A DNA stretch of 64,000 nucleotides from Sphingobacterium sp. FBM7-1 (GCF_020687765.1 NZ_JAJEWJ010000001.1:310001-374000), one strand, 5' to 3'; counted from the first letter of the stretch, positions 8,705 to 18,989 are shown. Notes: generated by a model not told the origin, from the sequence alone. Numbers and translations: made by a program.

Positions 8705-10543
8705 TTACTTCAATTCAAATACCAACGTTTGTTTCCCTTTCACTACAACACGTTCCGGCAAATCCAGAGATTCACCTGTTAAAACATTCTTCATCTGTTT
8801 TGACTGTCCGATTCCTTCATCAAAACGCGCTAACGCCACTTCTTGCTGCTCTTCGCTACAATTCATCACGACCATTACTTTTTCCGTATCGTTATAACGG
8901 AAATATACATATACATCATTTTGCGGTACATAGTGCAACAGCTTACCATTTTGTAAGGCCGCCGTCTGCTTTCGGTATTGTGCCAATGTGCGCACGTGGT
9001 TGAACATCTCGTTTTCAGCTTCCGTACGCCCCTCAGCAGTAAACTTATTCACTTCATCACCCGGAAAACCGCCCTTAAAATCATCCCGCACCAAGCCATC
9101 CGGTCGACTGAAGTTTTTCATTAGTATCTCTGCGCCATAATACATCTGCGGAATACCACGGTAAGTCAATAACCAACTAAAAGCACTTTTATATTTTTCC
9201 AGATCTTCTCCTACCGTAGAAAAGAAACGGTCTTTATCGTGATTGTCTAAGAAAATCACATTCGCCAACGGGTTTGGATATAAATAATCGCCACTTAACG
9301 TACTATACAATTTGTTGGCACCATCTTTTTCAAAATTAAGGGCGTCTCCTATTGCATAGGTTAACTGAAAGTCCGTAACACCTTCGAGTTTCGTGTCCAC
9401 GTCTTGCCCTACCTTTTGCCCACCTAAGAAATACGCTTGGTTAGGGACGGAGCTTACCCATGTTTCCCCAAAAAAGGAGAAGTTGGGATATTCCGAGCGG
9501 ATCGCATCCGTCCATTTCCCCATGAAATCCAGATCGTTGTAGGGATACGTATCGATACGAAACCCATCAACGCCAGCCTCTTCAATCCACCAGATATGAC
9601 TCTGGGTAATGTATTTCTGCATCTTTTCATTTTGGTGGTTCAAATCCGGCATGGTCTCCACAAACCAGCCTTTCTCCATCAGATCTTTGTCTGCCTGCGT
9701 TCCATACGGATCAAACATGGTCTGGTCTTTATAGGTTGTTTGTGTAAACGTATCCCATTCATGTAGCCAATCCGAAGACGGACGATCGATCACCGTCCAG
9801 TGGTGAAGCCCCACATGGTTGGGTACCACATCATGTACCAGCTTCATGTTGCGTTTATGAAGTTCTTTTCCGAGTTCACGGTAGGTATCGACCGTTCCAA
9901 AACGCGGATCGATTTCATAGTTTTCGGTGTTCGCATAACCATGGTAAGAAGCCTGTGGCATATCGTTGGTCAAGACCGGAGTCATCCAAAGAGCCGTTAC
10001 GCCTAAATCCTCGAGGTAATCCAGGTTGTTGATAATACCTTGCAAATCACCGCCATGCCGATAATACATAGAATCCCGGTTTACCGCCATTTCACGCATA
10101 CCTTTTACGCGATCGTTGCTCGGATCACCATTAGCAAACCGATCAGGCATGATCAAATAAATAAGATCAGCAGCCGTAACTCCTTGTGCTTTAACAAGAT
10201 TTTGGTCGCGTTTCTTCAATACATAATTACGGGTTAACACTTTCTTTCCGTTTTTGTATAACTCTATCGGATAGGTTCCGGCTTGTGCATTGCTCAAAAT
10301 TTCGACATCCAAGAAAAGGTAATTCGTATTTTCTACTTGATGTATCTGTTTTAGCGCCATACCTGCTTTAGGCAATTTCACTTCACAGTCCCCAATGTCC
10401 GAACCATATAAGACAATCTGTAGTTCTGGGTTGTGCATACCTACCCACCAATGCAAGGGTTCTGCTCGCTGTATCGATTGCCCTTGTGCGAAGGCAACCG
10501 ATACAATAAGACAAGCAAGAACCAGAAATTTCTTCCAATTCAT
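8705..10543 (-). CDS. GH13 alpha-amylase / neopullulanase (SusA-like), periplasmic
   Basis: A 612-residue secreted glycoside hydrolase. Residues 1-22 form a signal peptide ending AFAQGQS, with no lipobox, so the protein is probably periplasmic. An N-terminal cyclomaltodextrinase-type domain (PLHWWVGMHNPELQI) precedes the (beta/alpha)8 barrel. Catalytic residues are visible: nucleophile Asp331 in GFRIDTYPY, acid Glu360 in FGETW, and Asp436 in LDNHDKDR. This matches Bacteroides SusA (neopullulanase), which trims imported maltodextrins to maltose. Operon position between the SusE-like gene (10 nt) and pgmB agrees. Confidence 0.93.
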   Translation of the reverse strand: MNWKKFLVLACLIVSVAFAQGQSIQRAEPLHWWVGMHNPELQIVLYGSDIGDCEVKLPKAGMALKQIHQVENTNYLFLDVEILSNAQAGTYPIELYKNGKKVLTRNYVLKKRDQNLVKAQGVTAADLIYLIMPDRFANGDPSNDRVKGMREMAVNRDSMYYRHGGDLQGIINNLDYLEDLGVTALWMTPVLTNDMPQASYHGYANTENYEIDPRFGTVDTYRELGKELHKRNMKLVHDVVPNHVGLHHWTVIDRPSSDWLHEWDTFTQTTYKDQTMFDPYGTQADKDLMEKGWFVETMPDLNHQNEKMQKYITQSHIWWIEEAGVDGFRIDTYPYNDLDFMGKWTDAIRSEYPNFSFFGETWVSSVPNQAYFLGGQKVGQDVDTKLEGVTDFQLTYAIGDALNFEKDGANKLYSTLSGDYLYPNPLANVIFLDNHDKDRFFSTVGEDLEKYKSAFSWLLTYRGIPQMYYGAEILMKNFSRPDGLVRDDFKGGFPGDEVNKFTAEGRTEAENEMFNHVRTLAQYRKQTAALQNGKLLHYVPQNDVYVYFRYNDTEKVMVVMNCSEEQQEVALARFDEGIGQSKQMKNVLTGESLDLPERVVVKGKQTLVFELK

Positions 10544-10553
10544 TCGTTACGTT

Positions 10554-11579
10554 TTATTTTTTTGTAAGACTATATTTTTCGTTGATTAAATCCAATACGA
10601 CCTCATAGGTACCTGCATCCGTTATGGCAATATCATCGCCCGTTAGGTTGCCGTTGACACCTCCATAATTGGTTCCCCAGTCGTTGTTTTTCCGGAATTT
10701 TATATGACCAACGCTCAAATCGATTGTTGCTTTCCACAATTCCGTACTGTTTTCGTAACGCATATCGGTATCCTCATCCCAACTAACAGCCGCATCGCCG
10801 ACAATTCCCCAACTATGATCCTTAAAGGAGATCGTATTTTCATTGGTATTCACCGTAAGTTCTAAATTGCCGGCTCGAGGCGCTTTAATATTTCCAGACG
10901 CACTTAGTGATATCTTTCCGCCGCCGTCATCTCCATACGAGGCGTCCCAACTGCGTTCCGGTGTGACCTTGAACTCCGAATCGGCTTCTGGAAAATAGAT
11001 GATACCGGTATAAATACCGTTGCTTGTAGGCGAGACCAGACTTTCGGCGGTTTCGACAGCCCAGTCGGCTCCCGGCGGAATAGCCTTTTGGTAAGCGCCG
11101 GGTACGTAGAGATAGCTTATCGCCGCATAAGGCGTAACCGCTAAAGGCAGTACATTGGAAAACAGCTGTGTAAAGTTGGTCGAGATAGATGATTTTACAC
11201 GTAGCTCTAGGTCCGTTACCTCTTCGACGGGCAATTCCATAGCAAGCAAAATAGCATTGAGTTCTAACGTTGTGAAATGATAGTTCGCATCGCCAGCCGA
11301 AAATGCGATCTCTTTTGCATTCTCGAAATTACTTCCTTTTACGCCAATTTGGAGCGTATTGCTAATAGCTGCATTAAATCCAAAATCAGCAGCTTCCCAT
11401 GTTAAAACGAGCGCTTCCTCATCTGCATTTTCTTTGGCAAGCACTACCGAAGATGCGGAAGCCTGTAACGAAGCTCCATCTCCCGGTACAGCCACCAGTT
11501 TGGTTTCGTCTTTGCTGCAGGCTACTCCCAGTAAACCCAGGAGTACAGTCCAACATGCGATTATATTAAACATTTTCAT
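10554..11579 (-). CDS. SusE/SusF-like starch-binding outer-membrane lipoprotein
   Basis: A 341-residue lipoprotein: the signal peptide ends at the lipobox GVACSKDE (Cys21), with acidic residues right after the Cys as in surface-exported Bacteroidota lipoproteins. A SusE-type beta-sandwich domain (SVVLAKENADEEALVLTWEAADFGFNAA) is followed by two tandem carbohydrate-binding modules; the second contains WGIVGDAAVSWDEDTDM and ends NDWGTNYGGVNG, the usual starch-binding signature. It lies between SusD (27 nt) and the SusA-like enzyme. Role: hold starch at the cell surface. Confidence 0.85.
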   Translation of the reverse strand: MKMFNIIACWTVLLGLLGVACSKDETKLVAVPGDGASLQASASSVVLAKENADEEALVLTWEAADFGFNAAISNTLQIGVKGSNFENAKEIAFSAGDANYHFTTLELNAILLAMELPVEEVTDLELRVKSSISTNFTQLFSNVLPLAVTPYAAISYLYVPGAYQKAIPPGADWAVETAESLVSPTSNGIYTGIIYFPEADSEFKVTPERSWDASYGDDGGGKISLSASGNIKAPRAGNLELTVNTNENTISFKDHSWGIVGDAAVSWDEDTDMRYENSTELWKATIDLSVGHIKFRKNNDWGTNYGGVNGNLTGDDIAITDAGTYEVVLDLINEKYSLTKK

Positions 11580-11606
11580 AATATCTTGATTTGACTATAT
11601 ACTGTA

Positions 11607-13187
11607 TTAATATCCTGTATTTTGTTCTAGATTCGGATTAGCGATCAAATCCGCTGCCGGAATCGGGAAAAGCGTGCGGTAAGATTCAGTCGAGGCACCA
11701 TCAGCTTGCCCGCCCTTAAACGGCCACAAATAACTTCCACCCGTATAACGTCCATACCGAATTAAATCCGTCCGTCGGAACGCTTCCCAATACAATTCTC
11801 GGCTACGCTCTTCCAAAACGATATCCAACGAGATATTACTGAGGTTTCCAGAAGCATTGCCATAAGCACGTTCGCGAAGAAGATTCAAATAGGCTAAAGC
11901 CTGCGTATTACTACCACCCGTTCCACCACGTAGAACCGCTTCCGCATAGATCAAATACTGCTCAGCCAACCGGAATAGCGGGAAGTCTGTAGAAACAAAC
12001 GTACCGTTGATCGATTTTCCATTCTCATTGGAAGATGTTTTGTTGCTAAACTTAGTAACCGCCAATCCTTCCGTAAATACCGCCGGATCCTCGATATTCG
12101 GATTGCTACCGAAAAACATTGCCCGTTTATCGGTGTCTCCGCTTGCATCGTCAAAGGCAGCCGGTAAAGTACTCCGGCTCCGGTTTCCACCCCAGCCACC
12201 AGCAGGAATACCGAAATTTGCCGGCGTCATCGTACCATGCACCGACGAGTTAATAATAAAGGTTGTACCCCCGTTATTCTGTGTCTGTATACCATCATAG
12301 GCGATCGGAAAAATTACTTCGGGATTATTTTGGTCATTATCAGCCATGAACAGATGCTCATATTGATCCATTAAGCTATAGCCCGCCCCGATCACTTTTG
12401 ACGCGTAAGTTACCGCTTCCGTATATTTCCCGTTGCCTTGACCCAGATATACTTCTGCATTCAGGTAGAGACGTGCCAAGAGCGCCCAAGCGGCTCCCTG
12501 GTCTACCCGGGCATATTCATTTTGTTGTGCTGCCACGAGCAGATCCTGCACCGCGAGGAGTTCACTTTCTACATAATTAAAAAGTTCTGGCCGCGTAATC
12601 TGGCTTGGTGGCGTGACACCGATCTCGTTTTCCTCGGTTATAAACGGCGGATTACCATAAAGATCCATCAATACCCAATATTGGTACGCACGGAGGAACC
12701 TAGCCTCTGCACGATATTGCCCGATAATCGTGGCGTCGTTGCCCGAAATACCGCGCGCGGCGAGTTTTTCTTCGGTACTTTCCCGTAGAAATTCATTGAT
12801 CACCGTGATATGGTAGATACTTCTCGTATAAAGTCCTCGAAGCATCACGTTGCTTGAATTCCAGGTTTGGTAATTAAGATCCGCAACGCCTGGGTCTCCC
12901 AACCAAGCACAGATACCCTCGTCCGTCGTCAGCTGCTGGGCATTCCAGTACAAGCGTAAAAAATCCGATGTTCCCGCATCGATTCCGCCCAAGTCACTAT
13001 CGCCCGGCCCAGTGCCGCTCGTTAGTGCAAAGCTTCCATATACCTTTGCCAGCGCACTTTTATACCCTTCCGGAGTACTATAAGCGACATCTGCCGTGAT
13101 ATCATTTGTAGGCGTCAAGTCCAGATCCTGACTACAGCTTGTCAGCATCAAGACGGCGTTTATGGCTAAAAATATAGTTCGTTTCAT
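11607..13187 (-). CDS. SusD/RagB family nutrient-binding outer-membrane lipoprotein
   Basis: A 526-residue SusD homologue. The signal peptide ends MLTSCSQDLDLTP (lipobox Cys18), and the N-terminal tetratricopeptide-like helices carry the family stretch YRAEARFLRAYQYWVLMDLYGNPPF near residue 155. The C-terminus has the conserved LYWEAFRRTDLIRYGRYTGG followed by LFPIPAADLIANPNLEQNTGY. It forms a lid over the SusC transporter encoded 17 nt upstream. Full length, no lesions seen. Confidence 0.96.
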   Translation of the reverse strand: MKRTIFLAINAVLMLTSCSQDLDLTPTNDITADVAYSTPEGYKSALAKVYGSFALTSGTGPGDSDLGGIDAGTSDFLRLYWNAQQLTTDEGICAWLGDPGVADLNYQTWNSSNVMLRGLYTRSIYHITVINEFLRESTEEKLAARGISGNDATIIGQYRAEARFLRAYQYWVLMDLYGNPPFITEENEIGVTPPSQITRPELFNYVESELLAVQDLLVAAQQNEYARVDQGAAWALLARLYLNAEVYLGQGNGKYTEAVTYASKVIGAGYSLMDQYEHLFMADNDQNNPEVIFPIAYDGIQTQNNGGTTFIINSSVHGTMTPANFGIPAGGWGGNRSRSTLPAAFDDASGDTDKRAMFFGSNPNIEDPAVFTEGLAVTKFSNKTSSNENGKSINGTFVSTDFPLFRLAEQYLIYAEAVLRGGTGGSNTQALAYLNLLRERAYGNASGNLSNISLDIVLEERSRELYWEAFRRTDLIRYGRYTGGSYLWPFKGGQADGASTESYRTLFPIPAADLIANPNLEQNTGY

Positions 13188-13204
13188 TTTCTTTCAGTTA
13201 ACGG

Positions 13205-16186
13205 TTAAAAATCTAAGTTCACACCCAACACATACGTTCTCGGTCTCGGATAAAAACGATTATCGATACCACCGTTGATTTCCGGATCGATCCCTTTATA
13301 ATTACTTACGGTAAACACATTTTGCAGATTTGCCGAGATCGTCAATCTACCCGCTCCATTCTTCAAGAGACTACCTGCCGCATAGCTTAACGAGAGATTG
13401 TCCATCTTTAAGAAAGAAGCATTATGTACATAATAATCACTGTTGTATTGCTTTTGCGCAAACTGGGCTCCCAAGAAACTTGTCGGTGCATTATTGATCG
13501 GACCGTTTGGATCCAATACGTTGTATCGGCTAGCAAAATTGGAAGACACATTATCGTATACGTAATTTCCGATGTTGGAACGTAACACCGTGTTTAGCGT
13601 CCATTTTTTATAGTTCAGCTGCGCTGTAAAACCTAAGAAATAGGTAGGCATAGGTGATTTATAAAAGTAGCGGTCATTATCATTAATGATACCATCGCCG
13701 TTTAAATCTTCATAAATGCCTTCGAGCGGACTACCATCTTCCCCATATACCTGCCGATATACCCGATACGTATAAGGCATATGATTCACGACATGCGCCT
13801 GTATGTTATTTCCGGTACTACCCGAAATGCCACCTTGCTCCACGAGGTAATTTGGGTCATCGACTGCAGTCAGATTAGTCACCTTACTATGGTTATACGT
13901 AAAGTTAAACCCTAAATCCAAGTTCAGATCATCCTTGCGGATAGCCGCGCCATTCAAACTAAACTCGACCCCCTTATTCTCCATATTGCCCACGTTGGTA
14001 AGCAATAAATTACTGAAGTTCGTTCCCACCGGAATAGGAATCGTACTCAACAGATCCTTGGTTTTCTTGAAATATATATCTATACTACCCGAAAGGCGTC
14101 CGTTTAAGAAACCATAATCCAACCCGCCGTTATACGTTGCCGTACTTTCCCATCGGATATTTTTATCATAGGCCACCGGGGTATACATATTGTAGAACGT
14201 GTTACCAAATTGGTATAAGGATTCATTCCTACTGCGCACATAATTCGGCAAATACGAATAGTTAGCGATACCATCTTGTTGACCTGTTACCCCATAACTT
14301 AACCGTAATTTCAGATCGGAAATCGTATTGTTATCTTTCAAGAAATTCTCTTTCTTAATACGCCAAGTAGCTCCAAGTGAAGGGAATACGCCCCAACGAT
14401 TCTCCGAGCTAAAACGCGAAGAACCATCTGTACGCACCGTACCGGAGAAAATATATTTATCGGAGTAAGTGTAGATCAAACGTCCGTAATAAGAAATCAA
14501 GCGGCTATGCGGGATATCAAAGGGGAAAACTGGTGTACTCAGCACCGTGCCATCGGCACTTGTACGGTCAAAATTGTACTCCTTGGATCGATTGTCGTAA
14601 TATCCATAACCCGCCGTCGCATTGATATTACTTTGAATAGATGCAATATCTTTCGTGTAATTTAAGTAGAATTCCCCTACCGTGTTCGTTATTTCCTTTT
14701 TGTATTGCGTTCTTTCGCCCAATGTACCGATATTCGATGCCGCGTAATCGGGTATAAAGGTGTTGCCCTCGCCCCGCGAGACATCATATCCCAAATTTAA
14801 ATTAGCATGCAATTCTGGAAGAAACGGCAACGCATAGTCGAACTGAATATTACCAAAACTTCTGGCCACTTTTCCTTGATCGTCTTTCAAGTTAAGAAGC
14901 GCTACCGGATTACGCGGCGCATTGGGATTAGGATCATCCAATCCGGTGCTATTATTAAATTGCGTCCATTCATAATAATTGCCGAACCGGTTTTCCGTGT
15001 AGACGGGTTTCGTCGGATCAAACTGTATCGCAGCACCGATGGCGTCCTGGTTAGCAAATTGGGAATTGGAGATCGATCCTTTTAGGTTAATATCAATTTG
15101 CAAACTATTATCCAAAAGTTTAGGCGCAAAATTGATTCCCGCTGTGGTGCGCTCCATGCGGTCACGCTTCAGTATCCCCTGTTGATTTAAATAACCCACC
15201 GATAAACGATACGGAAGATGCGGCTGAATAGCACCCGCCACACTCAGATTATTGTCTGTAGCAAAAGCTTGTCGGTAAATCTCATCTTGCCAATCGGTAT
15301 TCGCATCGCCCAAAGACGCACGTTGCGCATCATTTCCCTCCACGTTGACATATTCCCGGATTTGATCGGCCGAAAGCAGATCTACCTTTTGAGCAATCTG
15401 TGCCAATGAATTTTGCGAGCTGAAATTGATCGATGGCTGTCCACTACTTCCTTTCTTGGTTGTAATCAGGACAACCCCGTTTGAGGCACGAGACCCATAG
15501 ATAGCTGTCGCATTTGCATCTTTCAACACGGTAAACGTTTCGATATCATTCGGGTTAATCAAAGCTAAAGGATTGGCTACACCAGAAATTGCTCCGGTGG
15601 ACAAAGGCACACCATCGACCACGATCAACGGATCGTTGCTAGCATTCAGCGATGCTCCGGCACGAACCCGGATAGTTGCGCCACCACCCGGTTGTCCGCC
15701 ACTGGTTGTAATCTGTACACCGGCTACCTTACCTGCAATAAGTTGCTCGGGCGAGCTAATAAGACCTTTTTGAAAATCTTCCGAGGAGACCGTTGTTAAG
15801 GATCCCGTTAACTCCCCTTTTTTCTGTGTACCATAACCGATGACCACCACTTCGTCAAGACTACTGGAAGCCGTTTCCAGCGTAAAATTTAAGGTGTTGT
15901 CACCCACAGTTAAGGTAGCATTCTGTTCGGCGGTTTCATATCCCATCATATTGACCACAACCCTATGTGAGCCAGCTGAGATATTACCAAGACTATACTC
16001 CCCGTTTGCCCCGGAGGATGTGGAAATCTGTTGACCAAGAATTTGTATGGTTGCTCCCGGTACACCTATCCCTTCGCTATCAACAACCCGGCCTTGTAGC
16101 CGTGCCGTCTGTGCGAAAGTAAATGCACTAAGCAACATCAGAAAACTCATGGCCATTACCCTGCGTAATGTAAATTTGTTCATCAT
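13205..16186 (-). CDS. SusC/RagA family TonB-linked outer-membrane transporter
   Basis: A 993-residue TonB-dependent transporter. A signal peptide (ends TFAQ, about residue 26) is followed by a carboxypeptidase-D-like regulatory domain (LQGRVVDSEGIGVPGATI), a TonB-dependent plug (DEVVVIGYGTQKKGELTGS, then the SusC signature near VLKDANATAIYGSRASNGVVLITTKKG), and a large beta-barrel ending in NLDF with a terminal aromatic. It should carry maltodextrins across the outer membrane, powered by TonB/ExbBD, with SusD as lid. It lies 12 nt after the GH13 lipoprotein gene in the operon. Confidence 0.97.
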   Translation of the reverse strand: MMNKFTLRRVMAMSFLMLLSAFTFAQTARLQGRVVDSEGIGVPGATIQILGQQISTSSGANGEYSLGNISAGSHRVVVNMMGYETAEQNATLTVGDNTLNFTLETASSSLDEVVVIGYGTQKKGELTGSLTTVSSEDFQKGLISSPEQLIAGKVAGVQITTSGGQPGGGATIRVRAGASLNASNDPLIVVDGVPLSTGAISGVANPLALINPNDIETFTVLKDANATAIYGSRASNGVVLITTKKGSSGQPSINFSSQNSLAQIAQKVDLLSADQIREYVNVEGNDAQRASLGDANTDWQDEIYRQAFATDNNLSVAGAIQPHLPYRLSVGYLNQQGILKRDRMERTTAGINFAPKLLDNSLQIDINLKGSISNSQFANQDAIGAAIQFDPTKPVYTENRFGNYYEWTQFNNSTGLDDPNPNAPRNPVALLNLKDDQGKVARSFGNIQFDYALPFLPELHANLNLGYDVSRGEGNTFIPDYAASNIGTLGERTQYKKEITNTVGEFYLNYTKDIASIQSNINATAGYGYYDNRSKEYNFDRTSADGTVLSTPVFPFDIPHSRLISYYGRLIYTYSDKYIFSGTVRTDGSSRFSSENRWGVFPSLGATWRIKKENFLKDNNTISDLKLRLSYGVTGQQDGIANYSYLPNYVRSRNESLYQFGNTFYNMYTPVAYDKNIRWESTATYNGGLDYGFLNGRLSGSIDIYFKKTKDLLSTIPIPVGTNFSNLLLTNVGNMENKGVEFSLNGAAIRKDDLNLDLGFNFTYNHSKVTNLTAVDDPNYLVEQGGISGSTGNNIQAHVVNHMPYTYRVYRQVYGEDGSPLEGIYEDLNGDGIINDNDRYFYKSPMPTYFLGFTAQLNYKKWTLNTVLRSNIGNYVYDNVSSNFASRYNVLDPNGPINNAPTSFLGAQFAQKQYNSDYYVHNASFLKMDNLSLSYAAGSLLKNGAGRLTISANLQNVFTVSNYKGIDPEINGGIDNRFYPRPRTYVLGVNLDF

Positions 16187-16198
16187 GTGATTAGTTTA

Positions 16199-18781
16199 TT
16201 ATTGTTTACTGTTCAGTTTATTTATGCTTAATATGTAATATTCTCCTGCTTCCAATGGAATCGAACTTGTCGAATGCCAATCGCGTGTCGCTCCGGCGAA
16301 GTTATCGTGCCAGCTTTTCTGTAAGTCTGTCGGAACAGTGAAATTATGTGTAACCACATCAAAGTTCCCGATCACAAGTACCTCCTGCCCCGCTTCTTTC
16401 AATACGTAATATTTCAGGGGTCCATGTACGCTGTGGTTTACCGTTCCGTTTCTGAATATAGCATTCTGACGTTTCCAATCAATCAGCTTTGCATAGTGCG
16501 CAAACAGACTGGAACGTTTTGCATCTTTCAGATAGTCCCATTTCAATGGCTTTTCTCCTGTCCTGCCGTTTTCATCAATCGAGACATCATATCCTAATTC
16601 TCCGAATTGCCAAATCATTTTCGGGCCGGGCGCGCAAAGAAGAAACGCTGCCGCCTGTTTCATACGCTCTATTGCGATCGTCAGCTCTTTCGTTGAATAA
16701 TTGCCATGTGTGTTGCCATATTGCAGGTTATTGTACATCAACCGCTCTTCATCATGTGATTCCATATATGACACGAATTGTGGTTTTTCAAAACCATGCG
16801 CATCGGCAAAAAGGCGTTTAAGATCGGAGTTATCATTCCACCCCATGGTGGCTTCATTGAATGCATGATTTAGGTTATTCCATAAATACATACCCTCGCC
16901 CGCTAATTCCCTTTCTTCCCGATCTTCCGCAAAATGCTCTAAAATGACATAGAAGTTCGGATCACGTTCACGTATAAAATGGTTGTAGTTTTTCCATATC
17001 GCGATACGACTCGCATCATAGGCGGACCACTGCTGCACTGCTCCCCCACTTTCGTCCGTTCCCGAATTTTTCTGTGTGAAACCTTTGGAGAGATCAAAAC
17101 GGAAACCATCTACCTTAAATTCTTCCATCCAGAACGCGATCACGTCCTTCGTGAATTGTTGCGTAAACGGGCTTTCGTGATTGAAGTCGTAACCTACATT
17201 ATATGGATGTGTGGGCGTGATATTAAACCAGGGGTTATTGGTCAGTGAGCCCGATTGTTGATACAAACGTACCATAGGTGATTGTCCGAACGCATGGTTT
17301 AATACCATATCGAGTATCACGGCAATTCCCTCTTGATGACATTCATCAATAAATGCTTTCAGCTCATTCGTGGTACCGTAATATTTATCCAACGCAAAGT
17401 GAAAAGAAGGATTATAGCCCCAGCTGGAGTTTGCCTCAAATTCCTGTACAGGCATCAGCTCAACGGCATTCACACCCAATCTCTTCAGATAAGAAATAGA
17501 ATCTCGTAATGTTTTGTAATTGCGTTGATCTAGGAAATCCCTTACATGCAATTCATAGATAACCAAATCCAAGGCATCAGGACGATTAAATGTGGTGGTT
17601 TGCCAGTTGTACGCGGTATTGTTTAACGACAATACCGAAACGATACCCTCCGTTGCACCTTGGGGATAGCTTGGCAAATGCGGATTGGGCGACACATCCC
17701 CATCGTGGTTCGGATCTAACACCAATTTTGCATATGGATCGGCGATCTTCAATTGTCCGTCTATCAAGAATTGATATGTATAATCTATTTGAAAATCTAG
17801 ATTTTTCAGTGTAATCCACCATGTATTCCCGTCCGGTGTACGCTTCATCGCATAATCTTGCGTGGCTTGAAAATCGTTGAAGTTGCCTAATAGGAATGCG
17901 GAAGATTTATCCGGGGCGGTAAGCACGAAAGATATTTCCTGCTTATCACGATTAATGGTAACCCCATTTTTATTGATTCCCGTTGGTAATTCTGCCACTT
18001 CCACATCACCCTCCACAAACACCGTCAACATCCTATCGGTACGCTGCCCATTAGCTTCAATACGGGCTTGTATATGTTGCTGTCCGGTACCATTCAACTG
18101 CAATTTGTGCTGCAGTTCATTCCCTTGGCCAGTCGCAATTTCATGTCCATTTAAAGAAAGTGTGATTGTACCCGACTGGGAAGCTTGTAATCGAATCGGA
18201 AGCTCTTCACCCTTTGTGAATGATTGTTTTTCCGATTGCGGAACAAAAGTGGGTCGAACAGCAGGCGCTTTAAAAGTTATATCGGGTTTTTGCTTCGATG
18301 AAATAGACCAATACATATCCGATCCATCTGCATTGCGTAGCACTTTGCTTCCATCCGCATTCCGTACCAAAAAGGCAATATGGGTAACGTCATTTGCTTG
18401 AGTACGCTTGAAAAAACTCGCCGGATGGATCGTGATACTATATTTACCTTCCGCTTCCCGTTTTAATTTATAGCTATCTAGATTTTCATCCCATGCGGTG
18501 ACAACTTCATTCCATTCTTTTTCCGATGCACTACTCGTCAGGAGCAAACCAGCGTGCAGAAAAAGGTCTCCCGAATGATTAGCAAGCTCTTTGTTCCCTT
18601 TCGCGAGATCAAAAGTAAACGTGGTGATTTCATCCCAATAAAGAAAATCATTGGATAAGGAAACGAGCCCCTGCGCTGTTTCTTCCTCGATAGCGTCTGT
18701 ATCTGGTTTTACATCCTTTTTACAGGCGACCGTCCAACACAGCATGATTAAAAGATACCCTAAACTTTTGTACGTTTTCAT
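16199..18781 (-). CDS. surface GH13 amylase/pullulanase-type lipoprotein with CBM48-like domain
   Basis: The ATG at 18781 is preferred over the upstream one (18799) because it opens a clean lipoprotein signal peptide (MKTYKSLGYLLIMLCWTVACKKD, lipobox Cys near 20); this gives 860 residues. An unassigned beta-rich N-terminal region is followed by an E-set/CBM48 module (about residues 270-375, with FLLGNFNDFQ) and a GH13 barrel. Nucleophile Asp563 (DGFRFDLSKG), acid Glu615 (VILEHFAED) and Asp677 (MESHDEERL) are all present. Probably exposed on the cell surface, doing the first starch cut, as SusG does in Bacteroides though with different domains. First gene of the operon, directly after the operators. 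Confidence 0.92.
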   Translation of the reverse strand: MKTYKSLGYLLIMLCWTVACKKDVKPDTDAIEEETAQGLVSLSNDFLYWDEITTFTFDLAKGNKELANHSGDLFLHAGLLLTSSASEKEWNEVVTAWDENLDSYKLKREAEGKYSITIHPASFFKRTQANDVTHIAFLVRNADGSKVLRNADGSDMYWSISSKQKPDITFKAPAVRPTFVPQSEKQSFTKGEELPIRLQASQSGTITLSLNGHEIATGQGNELQHKLQLNGTGQQHIQARIEANGQRTDRMLTVFVEGDVEVAELPTGINKNGVTINRDKQEISFVLTAPDKSSAFLLGNFNDFQATQDYAMKRTPDGNTWWITLKNLDFQIDYTYQFLIDGQLKIADPYAKLVLDPNHDGDVSPNPHLPSYPQGATEGIVSVLSLNNTAYNWQTTTFNRPDALDLVIYELHVRDFLDQRNYKTLRDSISYLKRLGVNAVELMPVQEFEANSSWGYNPSFHFALDKYYGTTNELKAFIDECHQEGIAVILDMVLNHAFGQSPMVRLYQQSGSLTNNPWFNITPTHPYNVGYDFNHESPFTQQFTKDVIAFWMEEFKVDGFRFDLSKGFTQKNSGTDESGGAVQQWSAYDASRIAIWKNYNHFIRERDPNFYVILEHFAEDREERELAGEGMYLWNNLNHAFNEATMGWNDNSDLKRLFADAHGFEKPQFVSYMESHDEERLMYNNLQYGNTHGNYSTKELTIAIERMKQAAAFLLCAPGPKMIWQFGELGYDVSIDENGRTGEKPLKWDYLKDAKRSSLFAHYAKLIDWKRQNAIFRNGTVNHSVHGPLKYYVLKEAGQEVLVIGNFDVVTHNFTVPTDLQKSWHDNFAGATRDWHSTSSIPLEAGEYYILSINKLNSKQ

Positions 18782-18807
18782 TCTCAAAACGGCTAGCAAA
18801 ATAAAAA

Positions 18808-18821
18808 CGGGAATGTTCCCG
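18808..18821. promoter_or_regulatory. operator O1 (inverted repeat) in the leader of the maltodextrin operon
   Basis: CGGGAA-TG-TTCCCG is an inverted repeat with the same core as O2 at 18905-18924, 100 bp apart centre to centre. It lies 27 nt upstream of the GH13 lipoprotein ATG, inside the transcribed leader. Probable binding site for the LacI-family protein encoded at 18990-20006. Confidence 0.7.
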
Positions 18822-18904
18822 AAACAACTCCATCTATCGCTATATGGAAGAACAAAAGGTGAAAAATGAAAACTACTTTTGTGATCCCTCTATAACTGTT
18901 AGCA

Positions 18905-18924
18905 TTTCGGGAATGTTCCCGAAA
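18905..18924. promoter_or_regulatory. operator O2, 20-bp inverted repeat at the operon transcription start
   Basis: TTTCGGGAA-TG-TTCCCGAAA is a 9+9 inverted repeat with a 2-bp centre. It begins 5 bp downstream of the -7 box (18930-18937, minus strand), so a bound repressor would cover the start point. A related, imperfect copy (TTTCGGGAA then TA and a degenerate right half) sits at 18943-18962 between and over the promoter elements. Confidence 0.78.
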
Positions 18925-18929
18925 CATAT

Positions 18930-18960
18930 CAAAGGTAAAATGTTTCGGGAATAATTCAAA
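18930..18960 (-). promoter_or_regulatory. promoter of the maltodextrin operon (Bacteroidota -33/-7 type)
   Basis: Read on the minus strand there is TTTG (18957-18960), exactly 19 nt, then TACCTTTG (18930-18937), matching the Bacteroidota consensus TTTG-N19-TAnnTTTG. It points into the eight-gene operon beginning at 18781. The half-operator 18943-18962 and O2 flank it on both sides. Confidence 0.75.
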
Positions 18961-18989
18961 GCAAAAAATGATTTTTTTTAAAAAAAAAT

